A stretch of 64,000 nucleotides of DNA from Enoplolaimus lenunculus (Eukaryota; Nematoda; Enoplea; Enoplida; Thoracostomopsidae). This document shows positions 8,791 through 19,985 of this stretch, in pieces. The stretch spans positions 124,001 through 188,000 of the forward strand of contig JASANG010002605.1 of the NCBI GenBank assembly GCA_030248215.1. The letters run 5' to 3'. A program made the position numbers and the translations under genes. The stretch's first letter is position 1; the number at the start of each line of letters is the position of its first letter. The notes beneath the pieces were generated by a model that had not been told where the DNA came from, did not search any database, and saw only the letters and a program-made list of their open reading frames with translations.

Positions 8791-8998
8791 CACTGCAAAA
8801 AATGGTGAGTCAAATTGACTCTCTCCGAAATAGGCTCTACGGGACTACAAAACTGAGTCACATGGGACTCCGCCAGAGTTAAACGTGCGACTAAGTGAGT
8901 CGAATTTGACTCTGGCGGAGTCGAATTTGACTCAGTTTGTGTAGTCCCGTGGAACCTATTTCGGAGAGAGTCAATTTGACTCATCATTTTTTGCAGTG
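8791..8998. mobile_element. D-family palindromic foldback element
   Basis: A 208-bp element flanked by TA (8789-8790 and 8999-9000). It begins CACTGCAAAAAATGGTGAGT and ends with the near-complement CTCATCATTTTTTGCAGTG. The two halves are inverted copies over almost their whole length, with repeated GACTC/GAGTC motifs. It is non-coding. Its left end lies 50 bp after MAM exon a, inside the intron. Confidence 0.85.
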
Positions 8999-9436
8999 TA
9001 GAAGCTTGCGATTTAGATGTTAGGGGGACCGGTGGACTTAAAAATTGAGCTTCTTAGGTTCAGAATGAAATGGAAGTATATATTCAGGACAACGCTAAGG
9101 TTTATAACACGTTTTGCAGTTAGGGGTATCGTTTTGAGCAAATGGGCAGGCCCCTGTGATTAAAATGGGTCCAAACGTTCATAAATATGGTCAATATTCT
9201 TAAATGTGTAAAGTACATATCACATTGGCCAATCCAGAGGGGACTCACGAGCCTCGAGCCAACACGTTTTGAAGCTCAAATTGTATACTAAACTTTCGCT
9301 AATTCCAAAGAATTTATGCGGTAAAATTCGTAAAGCTTCTCAGTTTGCAATACTGTTCACACTATTTTGTATGCAACAGCCAAGCAATTGCATTGAAATA
9401 TTTCTGTTAATACATGAACAAATTTTTTTAAACTTT

Positions 9437-9671
9437 GGCCAATGTAAAGAACAGGGCGGAACAGTATTATAAGCATATTCCTAAGCGTAAGCCTAAGTTT
9501 AAGCTTCAGTGCCTAAGCCTAAGTTTAAGCTTCAGTGTAGGAATGAGTTTATTCCTAAGCCTATGCCTAAGCCTAAGCCTACGCTGGCAAAAAAATTAGT
9601 CTAAAGCTTAAGCGCTTACTTTATTCTAGTCCACAGAGAAACGTTTCCGCCCCTGATCTTTACATGGGCCC
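9437..9671 (-). mobile_element. B-family TIR element with telomere repeats (reverse orientation)
   Basis: The left end is GGCCAATGTAAAGAACAGGG and the right end is CCCCTGATCTTTACATGGGCC. It is flanked by AAACTTT on both sides. The interior shows GCCTAA units, the complement of TTAGGC, so the element is inverted relative to 569-795. It sits in the intron between MAM exons a and b. Confidence 0.82.
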
Positions 9672-9872
9672 AAACTTTTAAGATAATCTTCCATAGATTT
9701 TATTTTTAATTTGATAATTCATGTCCAATTTATACGCTTATTTATTACCTTTTTACAGAAATATTGATGATCTTAATTAACAGCTCGATTTCTTTTTACA
9801 CACGGATATTGGTACAAAATCTAATTGTTCTTGAAAAATAAGGCACAAAATTAAACCGGCTATAAATAATTT

Positions 9873-10021
9873 GACCAATGTTACTTTTAAGGCCGTAATA
9901 GTAGATTAAGCGTATTCCTGAGCCTAAACCTAAGCCTAAGCAAAGAAATGTAGTCTAGAATGAAAGCTTACTGTTTAACAGACCCACCATAAACCAGGAC
10001 AGCCCTATAAGTAACATGGGT
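9873..10021 (-). mobile_element. A-family TIR element with telomere repeats (reverse)
   Basis: The left end is GACCAATGTTACTTTTAAGG and the right end is CAGCCCTATAAGTAACATGGG. AAATAATTT flanks both sides. There are only a few degenerate GCCTAA units, so this is an older copy. Confidence 0.72.
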
Positions 10022-10104
10022 AAATAATTTAGTTGTGGCATGAAGATATTAAGCTGATATTTTGCACTTTTGCTTTTACGATAGCGTTCATTCTTGAATT
10101 TTAG

Positions 10105-10207
10105 CCAATAATTTCTTGTATGCTGTAGAAGATCGGGAACATCGCGGTGATGCGGTACTTTTGTCTTGTATTGTGGACGAAATATGGGGCCTTGAGGTGC
10201 ATTTGGA
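10105..10207 (+). CDS. MAM-domain protein gene, exon b
   Basis: 33 codons with phase 1 in and phase 2 out, between acceptor TTGAATTTTAG and donor TTTGGA|GTAAGT. The sequence NNFLYAVEDREHRGDAVLL matches the MAM stretch 'G.Y.Y......G..A.L.SP', which normally follows the opening Cys-Trp section. Splicing forward makes an Asp codon (GA|T) and continues into FWKKHAVLNVC. Confidence 0.72.
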
Positions 10208-10786
10208 GTAAGTTTAATAAAAGTATCCCTGTAAAAGGTTATTTATTTTAAATAACGGCACAATATTTTCATTCAGCTGCTTATAACATCGACTGTCTTG
10301 TAAAATGAATGGCTGTCATACTCTTTCTCTACACAGTAAAGCATGCTTTATAGTCAAGACCTAAAGAAATAGCTGTGGAAGCCAATGGGGAGGTAACAAG
10401 AGTGAAAAGTTAGTTAGTTTAGTTTCTGAGACCTTAATACGAATTATGAATCTTTGATCATTACAGAAACTTTTGGCAGGAACAGGTTTAAAAATTAAAC
10501 ATCGCAATAAAATATATGCGCTGAGATAGCAGCATTTTGGTCATCCGCGTTAAAATGCATACGCCGATGTAATAAATGTTCCATCCACCCCATTTTGAAC
10601 GGCATCAAAATACACATCATAGCTTTCGAGAGAGACTATGGACAATAATAGTTTCTGATAATGATGTTAGGACAAGTAAGTATTTATGCATAGGGCATAT
10701 TCATTGTCTAAAGGTTCAGACAATGACATATTGACATCTCAGACAGTGTATAATGGAAGTGGGTATTGACAAGGCGGGCGAGAAAT

Positions 10787-11078
10787 TTCTAAATTTTGGC
10801 GAGAAATTCAATGTTTGGCAGGAAAATTAAATTTTGGCGGGAAATTAAAATTTTGGCGTGAAAATTTAAATTTTGGCGGGAAATTCAAATTTCGCGGGCA
10901 ATTTTATAAATTTTGGTGGCAAATTCAAATTTGGCGGGAAAATTCAGATTTTGGTTGGAAAATGAAAATTTTGGCGGGAAAAGCTAAATTTTGGCGAGAA
11001 ATTCAAATTTTGGCCGGAAATTCAAATTTGGGCGGGAAAATCAAATTTTTTTTGATAAATTCTAATTTTAGCGCGTGA
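10787..11078 (+). repeat. Minisatellite built on TTTTGGCGGGAAA (E2F-like motif)
   Basis: About 13 degenerate units of roughly 20-24 bp alternate 'AAATTTTGGCGGGAAA' and 'TTCAAATTTTGG'. At least four units keep TTTGGCGGGAAA intact (near 10833, 10877, 10929 and 10970), and a fifth reads TTTGGGCGGGAAA. That motif equals the E2F/DP consensus. The long Trp/Lys-rich ORF over the array is an artefact. It lies in the intron between MAM exons b and c. Confidence 0.85.
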
Positions 11079-11456
11079 AAAAACATACTGACAAAATACT
11101 TCGTCACTTTTCGTCGCTTCCTAAAAATAACATGCAAAAAACAACAAAATTACGCGGTAAATTAATAACATTATTTAGCAACTTGCGGCAACAATTTTAA
11201 ACTGTAATGATAAGTGCGACTGTTAGCGCGATTCTATATTTAATATTAATATAATGGGCAAACTGTATACAAAATGTCCGGCAAAGCAATAAACTCTTTA
11301 CGGACATTTTTTTATTTAGAGATAAAATGTCCGCACACAGTTTCGCATTAACAGTATAGCTAGTCTTTTAAAAACAGTGTAGGGAGATGATGGATGTTCG
11401 GAGTGCACGTATGGTAACGTGTGAGTGACATAATATAAATGAATTTTTCTTTATAG

Positions 11457-11592
11457 TTTTTGGAAAAAACATGCCGTTCTAAATGTCTGTGCCGAAGGAA
11501 AGGGGAGCCGTAAAAAATGTAGGTTTTTTCGTGACGGTCAAGAGTCGCAAATTCTGGTGCCTCTATCTACAAAATCTATAAAACAGATACAG
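11457..11592 (+). CDS. MAM-domain protein gene, exon c
   Basis: 45 codons with phase 2 in and phase 0 out, between acceptor TTTCTTTATAG and donor ATACAG|GTAAAG. FWKKHAVLNVC fits the MAM strand pattern 'F.Y...G...L.V'. The exon continues with a Cys pair (VC...KKC) and ends just before the last MAM strand. Reading through the join gives KSIKQIQ-IKIEASFYG, a natural MAM continuation. Confidence 0.72.
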
Positions 11593-11945
11593 GTAAAGTG
11601 TCGTCTTTATTTTTATAACACTAACTAGTAGTTCGGTAATTGTTCAGAACAGCCAAAACAACAACTGCAAGAAAAACCTCGAACCACTCACTGATTTTGT
11701 AATACAAACCTATTTCATAATCGCATCATCCGACCGGATTTTATTCGGTTTTCAGTAGTTGCCACGGTCGTACTGTAGGAGCGCAGCCAAAGAAAAGCCA
11801 TGGTGATCTTAGCCGCAATAAAAAGTTTGGATTTACTTAATGCCTTTTTTAGTCCAGCTTATAAGTTATGCAAAATTTGTCGCCGCATGATTTCGACCTC
11901 GCTGTACTAAACTACAATTGAAAGGTGTTCATTGTGTAACATATA

Positions 11946-12239
11946 TGTCGTAAGCCAAACTGATATTCAGGCCAATTGCTAATCGTCCTAGGCAAATCTG
12001 CTACTTTATGTAAAAGCAGTTTGGCCTGGGCTATACGGCTGTTGTAATATTGAACAATCAGATTTGATTATGTGGACAGACACAATACCGTTAACCAACT
12101 AGCGCCGGTCCTACATCCCTGTTGTTTGGCGACATCTCACAATCGCTAGTCGGCCTAGGCCAAACTGCAATTGGCTTCCAATAGCAGATTGGCCTAGGCC
12201 AATTGGTGATTTGCCTGAATAGCAGATTAGCCTACGACA
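11946..12239. mobile_element. E-family TIR element
   Basis: The ends are TGTCGTAAGCCAAACTGATA and the near-complement CAGATTAGCCTACGACA, with subterminal repeats of GGCCTAGGCCAAT and CAGATTGGCC. The target is probably TA (TA on the left, TT on the right). A second copy is at 41455-41749. It is non-coding and lies in the intron between MAM exons c and d. Confidence 0.75.
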
Positions 12240-12632
12240 TTAGTGCAAACGCCTCCGCCTCGCCAGATTAACAACTAATAACTACGGTCACGATGTTTGA
12301 AGCAAACTTAAATACTAAGTATTAGGTATGGCTCTATCTCCTTTGCTATGCGACGTTGCAGTCAAAGTTCTACATTTGTACAATAATTGGAGAACCACCT
12401 TTAATTTAGAGATCTTAATAATACAATTTTCACCATACAGCATCCGTCGGTTACAGAGCGCTCAACAATTTTTTCGCATTTTTTCCTTTACTTTTGTGCA
12501 GAGTTTAGCGTGATTGAAAACACGTTGGTTATTGGCCTTAGTTATGACGCAAATCTAGGAGTACGGCCCTTGCAGGAACAAAGAGCGTTTTGTGACCATT
12601 CTGTTATATTGATCACATTGCTATTGTTTAAG

Positions 12633-12714
12633 ATAAAGATCGAAGCGTCATTTTATGGAAGAAATGGGATCGTCGCTATTGACAATATACGGTTCAATGG
12701 ATTTCAACACGAAG
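12633..12714 (+). CDS. MAM-domain protein gene, exon d (MAM C-terminus)
   Basis: 27 codons with phase 0 in and phase 1 out, between acceptor TTGTTTAAG and donor CGAAG|GTAAGT. IKIEASFYGRNGIVAIDNIRF matches the MAM C-terminal signature 'F.I.FEA..G..G.IAIDDI.F' and is the strongest evidence for the gene. Joined to exon e it ends in a Cys (HEGC), as MAM domains do. The domain is bounded by phase-1 introns on both sides, the usual pattern for shuffled extracellular modules. Confidence 0.76.
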
Positions 12715-12782
12715 GTAAGTTCACGCAAATTTATTTAAACGTGCGAGTTCACCTAACAGTTTTGTGTAAGATAGGTGTTATT

Positions 12783-13023
12783 CTAACAAAATTGTCTTGG
12801 CTGTGTCATAAAATTTAAAATTTTGTATTGCCCGCTTTTAACTTTTTCGTCCATCACGTTTTGACGCTGATTGATGAGTGAAGCGCTAGACTTTCGACCA
12901 TAGCATATCTTTGAGTCAGTAGTGAAACAAACGAGTTTATTTCGCATCGTCAGAACATTCCCTCGGCGCTCGTACACTACTGTATCTACGGTACAGTATT
13001 TACGGTCGGCACTCTGAAAAACG
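12783..13023 (-). CDS. Possible minus-strand exon, unknown
   Basis: An open stretch after a strong acceptor TTTTTCAG, with a frame of about 80 residues ending at a stop (reads SADRKYCTVDTVVYERRG, later RNKLVCFTTDSK). It lies downstream, on the same strand, of the TATA box and splice donor at 13470-13662, so the two may be exons of one small gene. I do not recognise the product. Coding status is uncertain. Confidence 0.25.
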
Positions 13024-13069
13024 CCTTCCAATACTGTTGGTTACCAAAGCACACAATTAATCAACTCTT

Positions 13070-13165
13070 TACTGGCACCTGGGTCTCGGATACTGAAGCT
13101 ATAAAACTTCAGTGTCCATGACACTATCACTCAAAAGTCACCTTGTGCACGCTATTGTGGAAGTT
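13070..13165. repeat. Fragment of the 'CTTCAGTGTCC' repeat
   Basis: Contains GGATACTGAAGC, ACTTCAGTGTCCATGACACT and CTCAAAAGTCACC, matching the larger copy at 21895-22250. Confidence 0.55.
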
Positions 13166-13651
13166 GCATCATTCCCCTAAACCACTATAGCTTTAACACG
13201 CTTTTTCCAAAATTCTCAAATTTTCACAGTTAACCCACTTAATTTACAACCCTCAAAAGATAAACACGACAGCACACTCGAAGAAGATTATAACATTATA
13301 ACTGCATTCTCAAATTTATAATCACAGTACCAGAAAATAAGTATAGGACTAGGATTGCTGTCAGGGCTATGCACACGTTTCCGTATAATTTAATTACATC
13401 TCAATAATTATAACATGATTACCCTCAGGTTATAAAACTCGGATGTCTGTCAGGACAATACTTACTTCGAAGCTCACACAATAGCTCTCTACATCGCTCG
13501 CAGACCTTTTGGAATGATACACTACTAAAATAACTGGCGCTGCTACTTTACGCAAAGCAACAAGAACGGCAAAAAAATTCAGAAAACAACGTTTCACCAG
13601 CAGAACTTCGATGCAAAATGAAAGCTGAGCTCCACCACACCACCTCGCACT

Positions 13652-13665
13652 GCGCTTATATACTC
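13652..13665 (-). promoter_or_regulatory. TATA box candidate, minus strand
   Basis: The minus strand reads GAGTATATAAGCGC, a consensus TATA box, followed by a GC-richer 5' segment without an ATG until near 13490. A good splice donor, TTCGAA|GTAAGTATTG, lies near 13468. That layout fits a TATA promoter with an untranslated first exon. Confidence 0.4.
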
Positions 13666-16308
13666 GCAAGTACGAATTTTGCATGAAATTTCGAAATCTC
13701 AGAAATATTTGAATTCAGCTAAATTTACCAAAAACACTATTTTTTCCTACGATTTTTAATTTAAAATTTTTTTTTGAATATCCACATAAAAAGTTTATTT
13801 GTCTTAAAATCCAAGTTTTTGAGTTGAAATTTAAACTTTCAATTAAACGTAGTAAATTTGTATTTTGATCGAAACGTAGATTGCAAACAAAATTTTGTGT
13901 TGAGTAATTCCCAGAAATTCACAATAACCCGCTGTTTTGACCCACGACTTCGAAATTACTTACAGTTCTGAAGAGTAGATAAAGTATCTACGCACATCGA
14001 AGTGTGACTTAAAGAATTTTTATGGCTCAGAAAGTTATAGAGAGCCAGTCAAAAATAATTTTGCTTCAGATTGGTTAACCTGTTAACCGTGAACCAACTT
14101 ATCCGTTCGGAGAATACATAAAGTAGTAAATTATACTACGGAATACAACTCTAGGTAACACTGCACAAATCATCGTGTTTTCATTTTTAATACAGTGCTT
14201 ACGCCAAGGAATAGATAACCTCGCATCTATATATTTGTGAACATCAATCATCGACATTATATCCTGCATACACTATAAATTAGCAAGCTGCACAACGATA
14301 TCTACATCCAGTGCTTACATACAGCAGTGCTTACATGCATCAGGGCCAGCAATATATACTGGATGATTGTATACAGCACGTTAACACGTGTATACACATC
14401 GCTTGCAAAAAATACATAAAATACATAAGCACAATTTACAAATAAAATCATCCGCAACAGTAGGAGCAAAAAATGTGCACACACTCAAGATATAGGAGGT
14501 GGACTTGATAGGAAGCGAAACCAAAAACCAACTCGAAATTGAAAATCAATATTTTTCTCTTTTAGAATACCAACAGCAGTAAATCTATCAAAAAACTGAA
14601 ATTCAAGCGCAGATCTCTGTTTCGCGAGTCGCTAGTAACAGTAAACAATATATATGCACATATGTGCACATAATACACATACGCACATGCATGTTTAGAA
14701 CGCTTAAACAAAATTTTAGAATATAGACACCGTATGGTTCGGAAATCAAGAACGAGGGAGAAGAGCAAAAAAAATAAGCAGCTAATGTTTGGTTTAAAAT
14801 TTACGGGCCAAAACATCAATAGCGGGGGTAACAGGTGAAAATTCGCATCTTTTTAAAACCGCCGATCCCTATACAACGATACTACCCACTCTGGATCAGC
14901 GAGTGTACTGTAGAACTTAACATCAAAATAATAAGCTCAACCTATAAAAACGTCTACAACTTGAATTAGTTCGCATTTTACAGCATTACAAAGAATATCA
15001 GAGCTACGACCGGAGCCCGAACCTTACTATAAATCAACGAGTCCACCTGTTGCTCCGGCACGGAACATTACATATCCGGTGCAAAGTTCGTTGGTTTGTG
15101 ACGCTAGTGATGATGGTAGAGTTACTTTTTGTTGTTTTGCTAGCCCATATGTATGATTTAAATAACGCCCACGTTAAGTCGTTATGTTCTGTTCTGAATC
15201 TGTTCTAGACATTGATCGTCAGTAAATGTATACCATACCTTGCTTCTTAAAAATTAACAGTCTCATCACTACGGTCGTTTGGAAATAAATTTTATAGATG
15301 TTTTCCCCGTTGCCACTCGCTACGACCTAAAATTTCGAAAGTAGTCATTTTGAATTAATAGATTTGTATTGCGAATGATATTTTAGTCCTATTTTTATCT
15401 TGCGCAAAGCTAATCAAATCATTCGCGGTGTCTATCTGATTTACTAGTATCAAGGTGTATTATACGTCTAGAATATGACACTTGAAAAGAATGACACGTT
15501 CGCGCAATGTAGTATCACATGGACCAAATTTTATTTTACTCCCATCCTGATCACGGAGTGGTATACCCTGGAGTTTAGCTAATTTTTTTTGAAGAAAATG
15601 CGTCGCCGATTGGTTACTAATGCTGCTTTAGGTCTGAATCCTCTAGTCGAAGTGTATGTAATACCCCTTCCTCGTTCAGGGAGGGGGTACTACTGCTTTA
15701 GGACCACACAATGCTACACCGCTTGCAACACAGTTGAGAAAACAATTCCAAAATCTAAATGAATTGTATAATTATTTAGTACCGAATTGAAAATCAAAAC
15801 GTCAATCCAGATAATTTGTACAATACGTAAAAATAAAACGGTTTTCAATTATATAACTAACATTTGTTTTCCGTGTCTGTCATTTTAATGGCTATTGGTT
15901 TCGGTTAAACAGCAGTTTGGCCGTCATGTATTTTAATATTTTCTGCTGTCTATGCAATGTTCCCTCGTGAAAACACTTTTACAACTTTAGAACATTGACG
16001 CTATCTCAGTGGGCCGAGGTCTTTCAATTGGAAAATGCGGTGCGAACATTTTTTGTACAAAATGTCCATCTACAGTTTAATGTTAACTAAAAGCAGGGTT
16101 GTTATTGTACATGAATGATGACGTGTAAGCTACTAACTATCTTTACACTGTGCCGCTTCTCAGTTGCGAGCCAGAAATTTGTGACAGTGGGACGAGCACT
16201 AGCGAAAAGACTAACGCTGTTTGTTTGGCACAAAAGTAAAAACGTGTATATAAGAGACCTTAGCATTTGAGCGACTTCTCTATGGATCCACGTTTGCTAT
16301 AATTTTAG

Positions 16309-16392
16309 GTTGCCCTGGTTACGTATTTGATTCCAAATTTTCAATTATAAAGCCAAATACGAACCCCGGACGAAACAGGATTTCGACTAAAC
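16309..16392 (+). CDS. MAM-domain protein gene, exon e
   Basis: 27 codons with phase 1 in and out, between a good acceptor CTATAATTTTAG and donor CTAAAC|GTAAGT. It reads CPGYVFDSKFS then IIKPNTNPGRNRISTK. The first Cys would close the upstream MAM domain. The rest may begin the next module. The splice phases fit exons d and f exactly, which supports it, but the residues alone do not identify a domain. Confidence 0.55.
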
Positions 16393-18066
16393 GTAAGTTT
16401 AAACAAGTTGCTAGGTGTAAAAAAACTGGAAAGGTATCTAAAAGTTCATTCGCACTCAGACTACGCCCACGCCGCTTAGATCACGAAATCTGAGTGTGTT
16501 TTGATGCTTAAGTTGCTAGAATTAACCAGTTACCACCGTCATCACAGCAGCATACTAACCAAAGCAAAGTTTAGTTTTGAAATTTAAATTATCTGATGCA
16601 AACTGTGACGTTTCCTAAAACTACCATCGTAGCATTCAGCTGAGGGGCACTTGAAACCAAACAGAACCGCCAGTGTTTAGTTTACTTGCAGTGAACGGGC
16701 ATTTGTAATAACACGAAGCTAGCTTTAAGGGCATACATGAAACGTTATAGGTTTTGATAATCAAATTTCAAAATCAATTATGCATCGCAAGCGAAGCGAA
16801 CAAGAAGCCAAACAAAATTTCAACACTAGTTCATGGTGCAAAATATAGCTTTGTAAAACAAAAAGATTTTGCTTGTGAGTTTTGGAAATTTGTAAAACCA
16901 TAACTACGTCTGAGTTTACCTGAAGATTGAAATCTGCATGATTGGCGAAGCTTCGCTTCCGCAGCTGCAGTTGAGTTTTTGTAGAACGATGGATGCACAA
17001 CTCAGTCCATATTCCGATCATGAGAAATCATTTAATATCGTGTCTGAAAACCGAGTCGATAAAACCATTTCACTTAATTTATTGCTAATTTGTGAATATG
17101 ATTTGATTTCGGTGGACGTCCTAGCGGGGCAGCGCATGCCGCCGTTTAGCTGGCGTAAATTGAAGTCAACGCCGCCGATGGCTGGCGTAATTAATGTTCA
17201 ACGACGCTCTAAGCTGGCGTATACCTGGGCTGAATGTGAGCGCCGGCAAAAGCCAGGCACAAAAACAAACCAATAAAACGCAATGAAATCGACTCTGCTA
17301 AAGCACCAGTTTATTGCCGAAGAAAATCATAACTGAGTAGCAAAACTCAATAGCACGGTGTTTTTATATATGCAGAAAAAATGCTTGTCAACTAATAGCA
17401 TTTTACATTTTCAAAATGCCAGCGCTAAAGCACAATGCTCTTGCAAAGAACTATGCGGCTTGCACTAAAAACCAGACATTAAAACACGCAGACAAAACAT
17501 AAGTCGATCGAAAGAATGCATAGCCAGCATAAAGTTTAAAATTACGGATTGGGGGTTTTTCTAAACCGGAAATAACTTTAAACTTGAACAAATATAGACA
17601 AATACTTGAAAATAAATTTTGTTTCCAAACACCAAATTTTTCGATTTCCCCGTATGTTAAAGGAAAAAAGGTTTCAAAGAAGGGACAACTGACAAAAGGC
17701 AGACTGCCTCTATAGCGTGCTTAGAGTGAAAAAACTGAGAATTTATTTGTGCATAGTTTCTGCTAAAAACGAATGTACAACAATAGTCCGTTCGTACAGT
17801 GTCCCATAGAGTCAGGACATTATGCAGACGCACTGAGTACTGTGTTAACGGCATTGATTGTAAGCAAAATATATGTGTTGTCCTTGGGTTTTGCAAAGAG
17901 ACTAGTTCGCAATATAACGTCCTTCTAGCAAAGTTTCTTAAAGTGGCATCGGTTCTATACCCAGACCTGGACAGTTTTTATAGTAGTGAGCGCATTATTG
18001 CGTGGTTGATCAATTATTAAAAAATTTGGCTTTCATGTCCCGTCTAAAAATTTTGTCAGCTTTCAG

Positions 18067-18311
18067 CACATGATCCATTCTGGGAAGCATTCTTGCAACC
18101 AGGCGAATCCGCAACCGTTCAATATAAACCGTCCAACAACAAGCCACTGGTGGGAATAATATCTGCCGACGTATTTCTAACAAATAGAATATTCGCAAGC
18201 GTCTGTCCGATGCAAAATAACAAGCGCAACTGTCAGAAACTTGTCACAAGTCAGGTTAATGTTGGTGCAAATTGGGATACAGCACAAGCAAAAATTAATG
18301 GATTTCGACAT
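18067..18311 (+). CDS. MAM-domain protein gene, exon f (second module)
   Basis: 81 codons with phase 1 in and phase 0 out, between acceptor GTCAGCTTTCAG and donor CGACAT|GTAAGT. It reads HDPFWEAFLQPGESATVQYK, later IFASVC, RNCQKLV, and NWDTAQAKING. The layout parallels exons b plus c of the first MAM domain: VC, then R.C, then W..A...I before a phase-0 donor. It is probably a divergent second MAM or MAM-like module. The expected last exon (IAIDDI-type) was not found downstream, so the gene is incomplete here. Confidence 0.6.
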
Positions 18312-18474
18312 GTAAGTCGAAGGGCCGTAATCACCGGGGAGGTAGAACGAGCGCCACCTCTTCTAACATAATTTTTTTTACTACATCACAAACACTTGCT
18401 ACTCTGTCCCATCTTAAAATCTGACACCCTCTACTAACAATTTCTGGTTTTGGAGCTGGCAACTTTAACCGTTT

Positions 18475-18737
18475 CTCACATGAATATTTTCAATTTCATT
18501 TGAGATGTAATTTCAAGATAAGATTCGATCCCCACTCTCACGGGTGGGAGTCGTTTACGATGACCACTGAGCTATAGGAGCTTGACGCTCGAGCCCGAGT
18601 AGGCTTTCACGTTTTGTGGCGATTTTGCACTGCGCACATATGTTATAAATGTTAAACACTGCACACAGTGTGTGTATTGCTCGTACATTATTGTATTTAG
18701 TTGCTCATAGTATACTCTATGCGTGAAAGGATTGTAG
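18475..18737 (-). mobile_element. T-family element (first unit of a dimer)
   Basis: TTAA at 18475-18478, tip TTAACCGTTTCTCACATGAA, and end GCGTGAAAGGATTG (the terminal TTAA is lost). The tRNA-like core reads on the minus strand. It is followed by a short spacer and a complete copy. Confidence 0.75.
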
Positions 18738-18759
18738 ATACTAAGTAATAATTTTTTCA

Positions 18760-19032
18760 TTAACCCTTTCTCACATGAATATTTTCAATTTCATATGAGA
18801 TGAAATTTCAAGGTAAGATTCGATCCACAGTCTCACGGGTGGGAGGCGTTTACGATGACCACTGAGCTATAGGAGCTTGACGCTCGAGCCCGCGTAGGCT
18901 CTCACGTCTTGTGGCGATTTTGCACTGCGCACATATATGTTATTAATGTTTAACACTGCTCACAGTGTGTGTATTGCTCGTACATTTTTGTATTTAGTTG
19001 CTCATAGTATACTCTATGAGTGAAAGGGTTAA
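18760..19032 (-). mobile_element. T-family element, complete (second unit of a dimer)
   Basis: TTAA at 18760-18763 and 19029-19032, with tips TTAACCCTTTCTCACATGAA and GAGTGAAAGGGTTAA, 273 bp. The spacer to the preceding copy, 'tagatactaagtaataatttttt', resembles that at 4440-4464. Confidence 0.8.
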
Positions 19033-19271
19033 AATTATTTCAGTCATTTAAAGTTTACGACTCAGAATGAGATACTTAAGTAGAAACCTTTTCAAGAAAC
19101 AATTTCATGCGGAAAATGCTGCAATTTTGTTCATCAGAATCTCGCAGTGCGTCGCTCTGATGCAACACAAATTCTTCGGGACATTTTTTCCGGTTTGCGC
19201 AATTTTTAGTTGAAATAAAACATAGAAGAGTTTGCTATTCTTAATTAACATCATGTAAAAAACTAGGCCGA

Positions 19272-19356
19272 GATTCTAGACTACATTTTTTGCGTAGGCT
19301 TAGGCTTATAGTAATACGCTTAATCTACTGTTACGGACCTAAAAGTAACATTGGCC
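19272..19356 (+). mobile_element. A-family element, left end missing
   Basis: Holds TAGGCTTAGGCTTA and the right end CTACTGTTACGGACCTAAAA followed by GTAACATTGGCC. The left terminal repeat is absent. Confidence 0.65.
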
Positions 19357-19703
19357 AATTTCTTGCTGCTCTTTCAGTATAAGCGTTCTGTGGTAACCTT
19401 GCCCTAGCGAAAATTAGGTTTTGTGATTTCAGTTTTGGAAATATTAAAAGGTTCAAAATGTGTGTTATAAAACTGGTTTTAGGCGTATTTGATATGCGAA
19501 AATACTGGTGTCGTTGCCGGATCCTGCGGGCTTGATAACATTGCGTTTATGGCACGCCCGACTTCGCCTATTCGAGATTCAAACTCAACAGTTTAATTTC
19601 ATAAAAATTAAACGTATAATTATGATAACGCGACATTTTACCCACACTAGCGTACCAAAGAATTTGAGTTGAGGGAAAAGGAAACCAAAAAACCAACTAA
19701 AAT

Positions 19704-19977
19704 CACTAGCGGATGCAGAGGGGAGGGGGCGGAGGGCGTACGCCCCCCAATCGGAAACTTTTTTGTGTTAAAATGGTAAAGCCCTACTTACAATTTTTCC
19801 CCTCAGAAAATTGTTTTGTAAGAACCATTTTCCCCGCCGAATTTTTTGTGACTAAATGGTAAGGTCCCAAGCTTACATTTTTAGTGATAAAATGATAAGG
19901 TCCCTACCTTATAATTTTTGTGATTCATAATATGTGCCTGCCCGCTCGCCTGTTAAAAATTTTTCGATCCGCCTCTG
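19704..19977 (+). mobile_element. H-family hAT-like non-autonomous element
   Basis: ACTAAAAT flanks both sides (19696-19703 and 19978-19985), a clean 8-bp target duplication. The ends are CACTAGCGGATGCAGAGG and, inverted, CAGAGGCGGATC, the 'CAG.GGCGGA' type common in hAT elements. The interior repeats 'aaaatggtaaggtccc...' blocks of about 60 bp. Related copies are at 35063-35290, 44301-44554, 47014-47205 and 57872-58013. Confidence 0.78.
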
Positions 19978-19985
19978 ACTAAAAT

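Larger units (their letters stand above)
12715..16308 (+). other. Intron between MAM exons d and e
   Basis: A 3.6-kb intron of the MAM gene. Apart from the minus-strand promoter/exon candidates near 12.8-13.7 kb and the repeat fragment at 13070, it is AT-rich with no recognised feature (13.7-16.3 kb). Confidence 0.55.

Noticed and set aside
10815-11078. Plus-strand 87-codon ORF
   Set aside because: Periodic translation of the GGCGGGAAA minisatellite.
16938-17276. Plus-strand 112-codon ORF with FSWRKLKSTPP
   Set aside because: Considered as a MAM N-terminal exon, but it lacks the CxFE...CxW signature and exons e and f join in phase without it.
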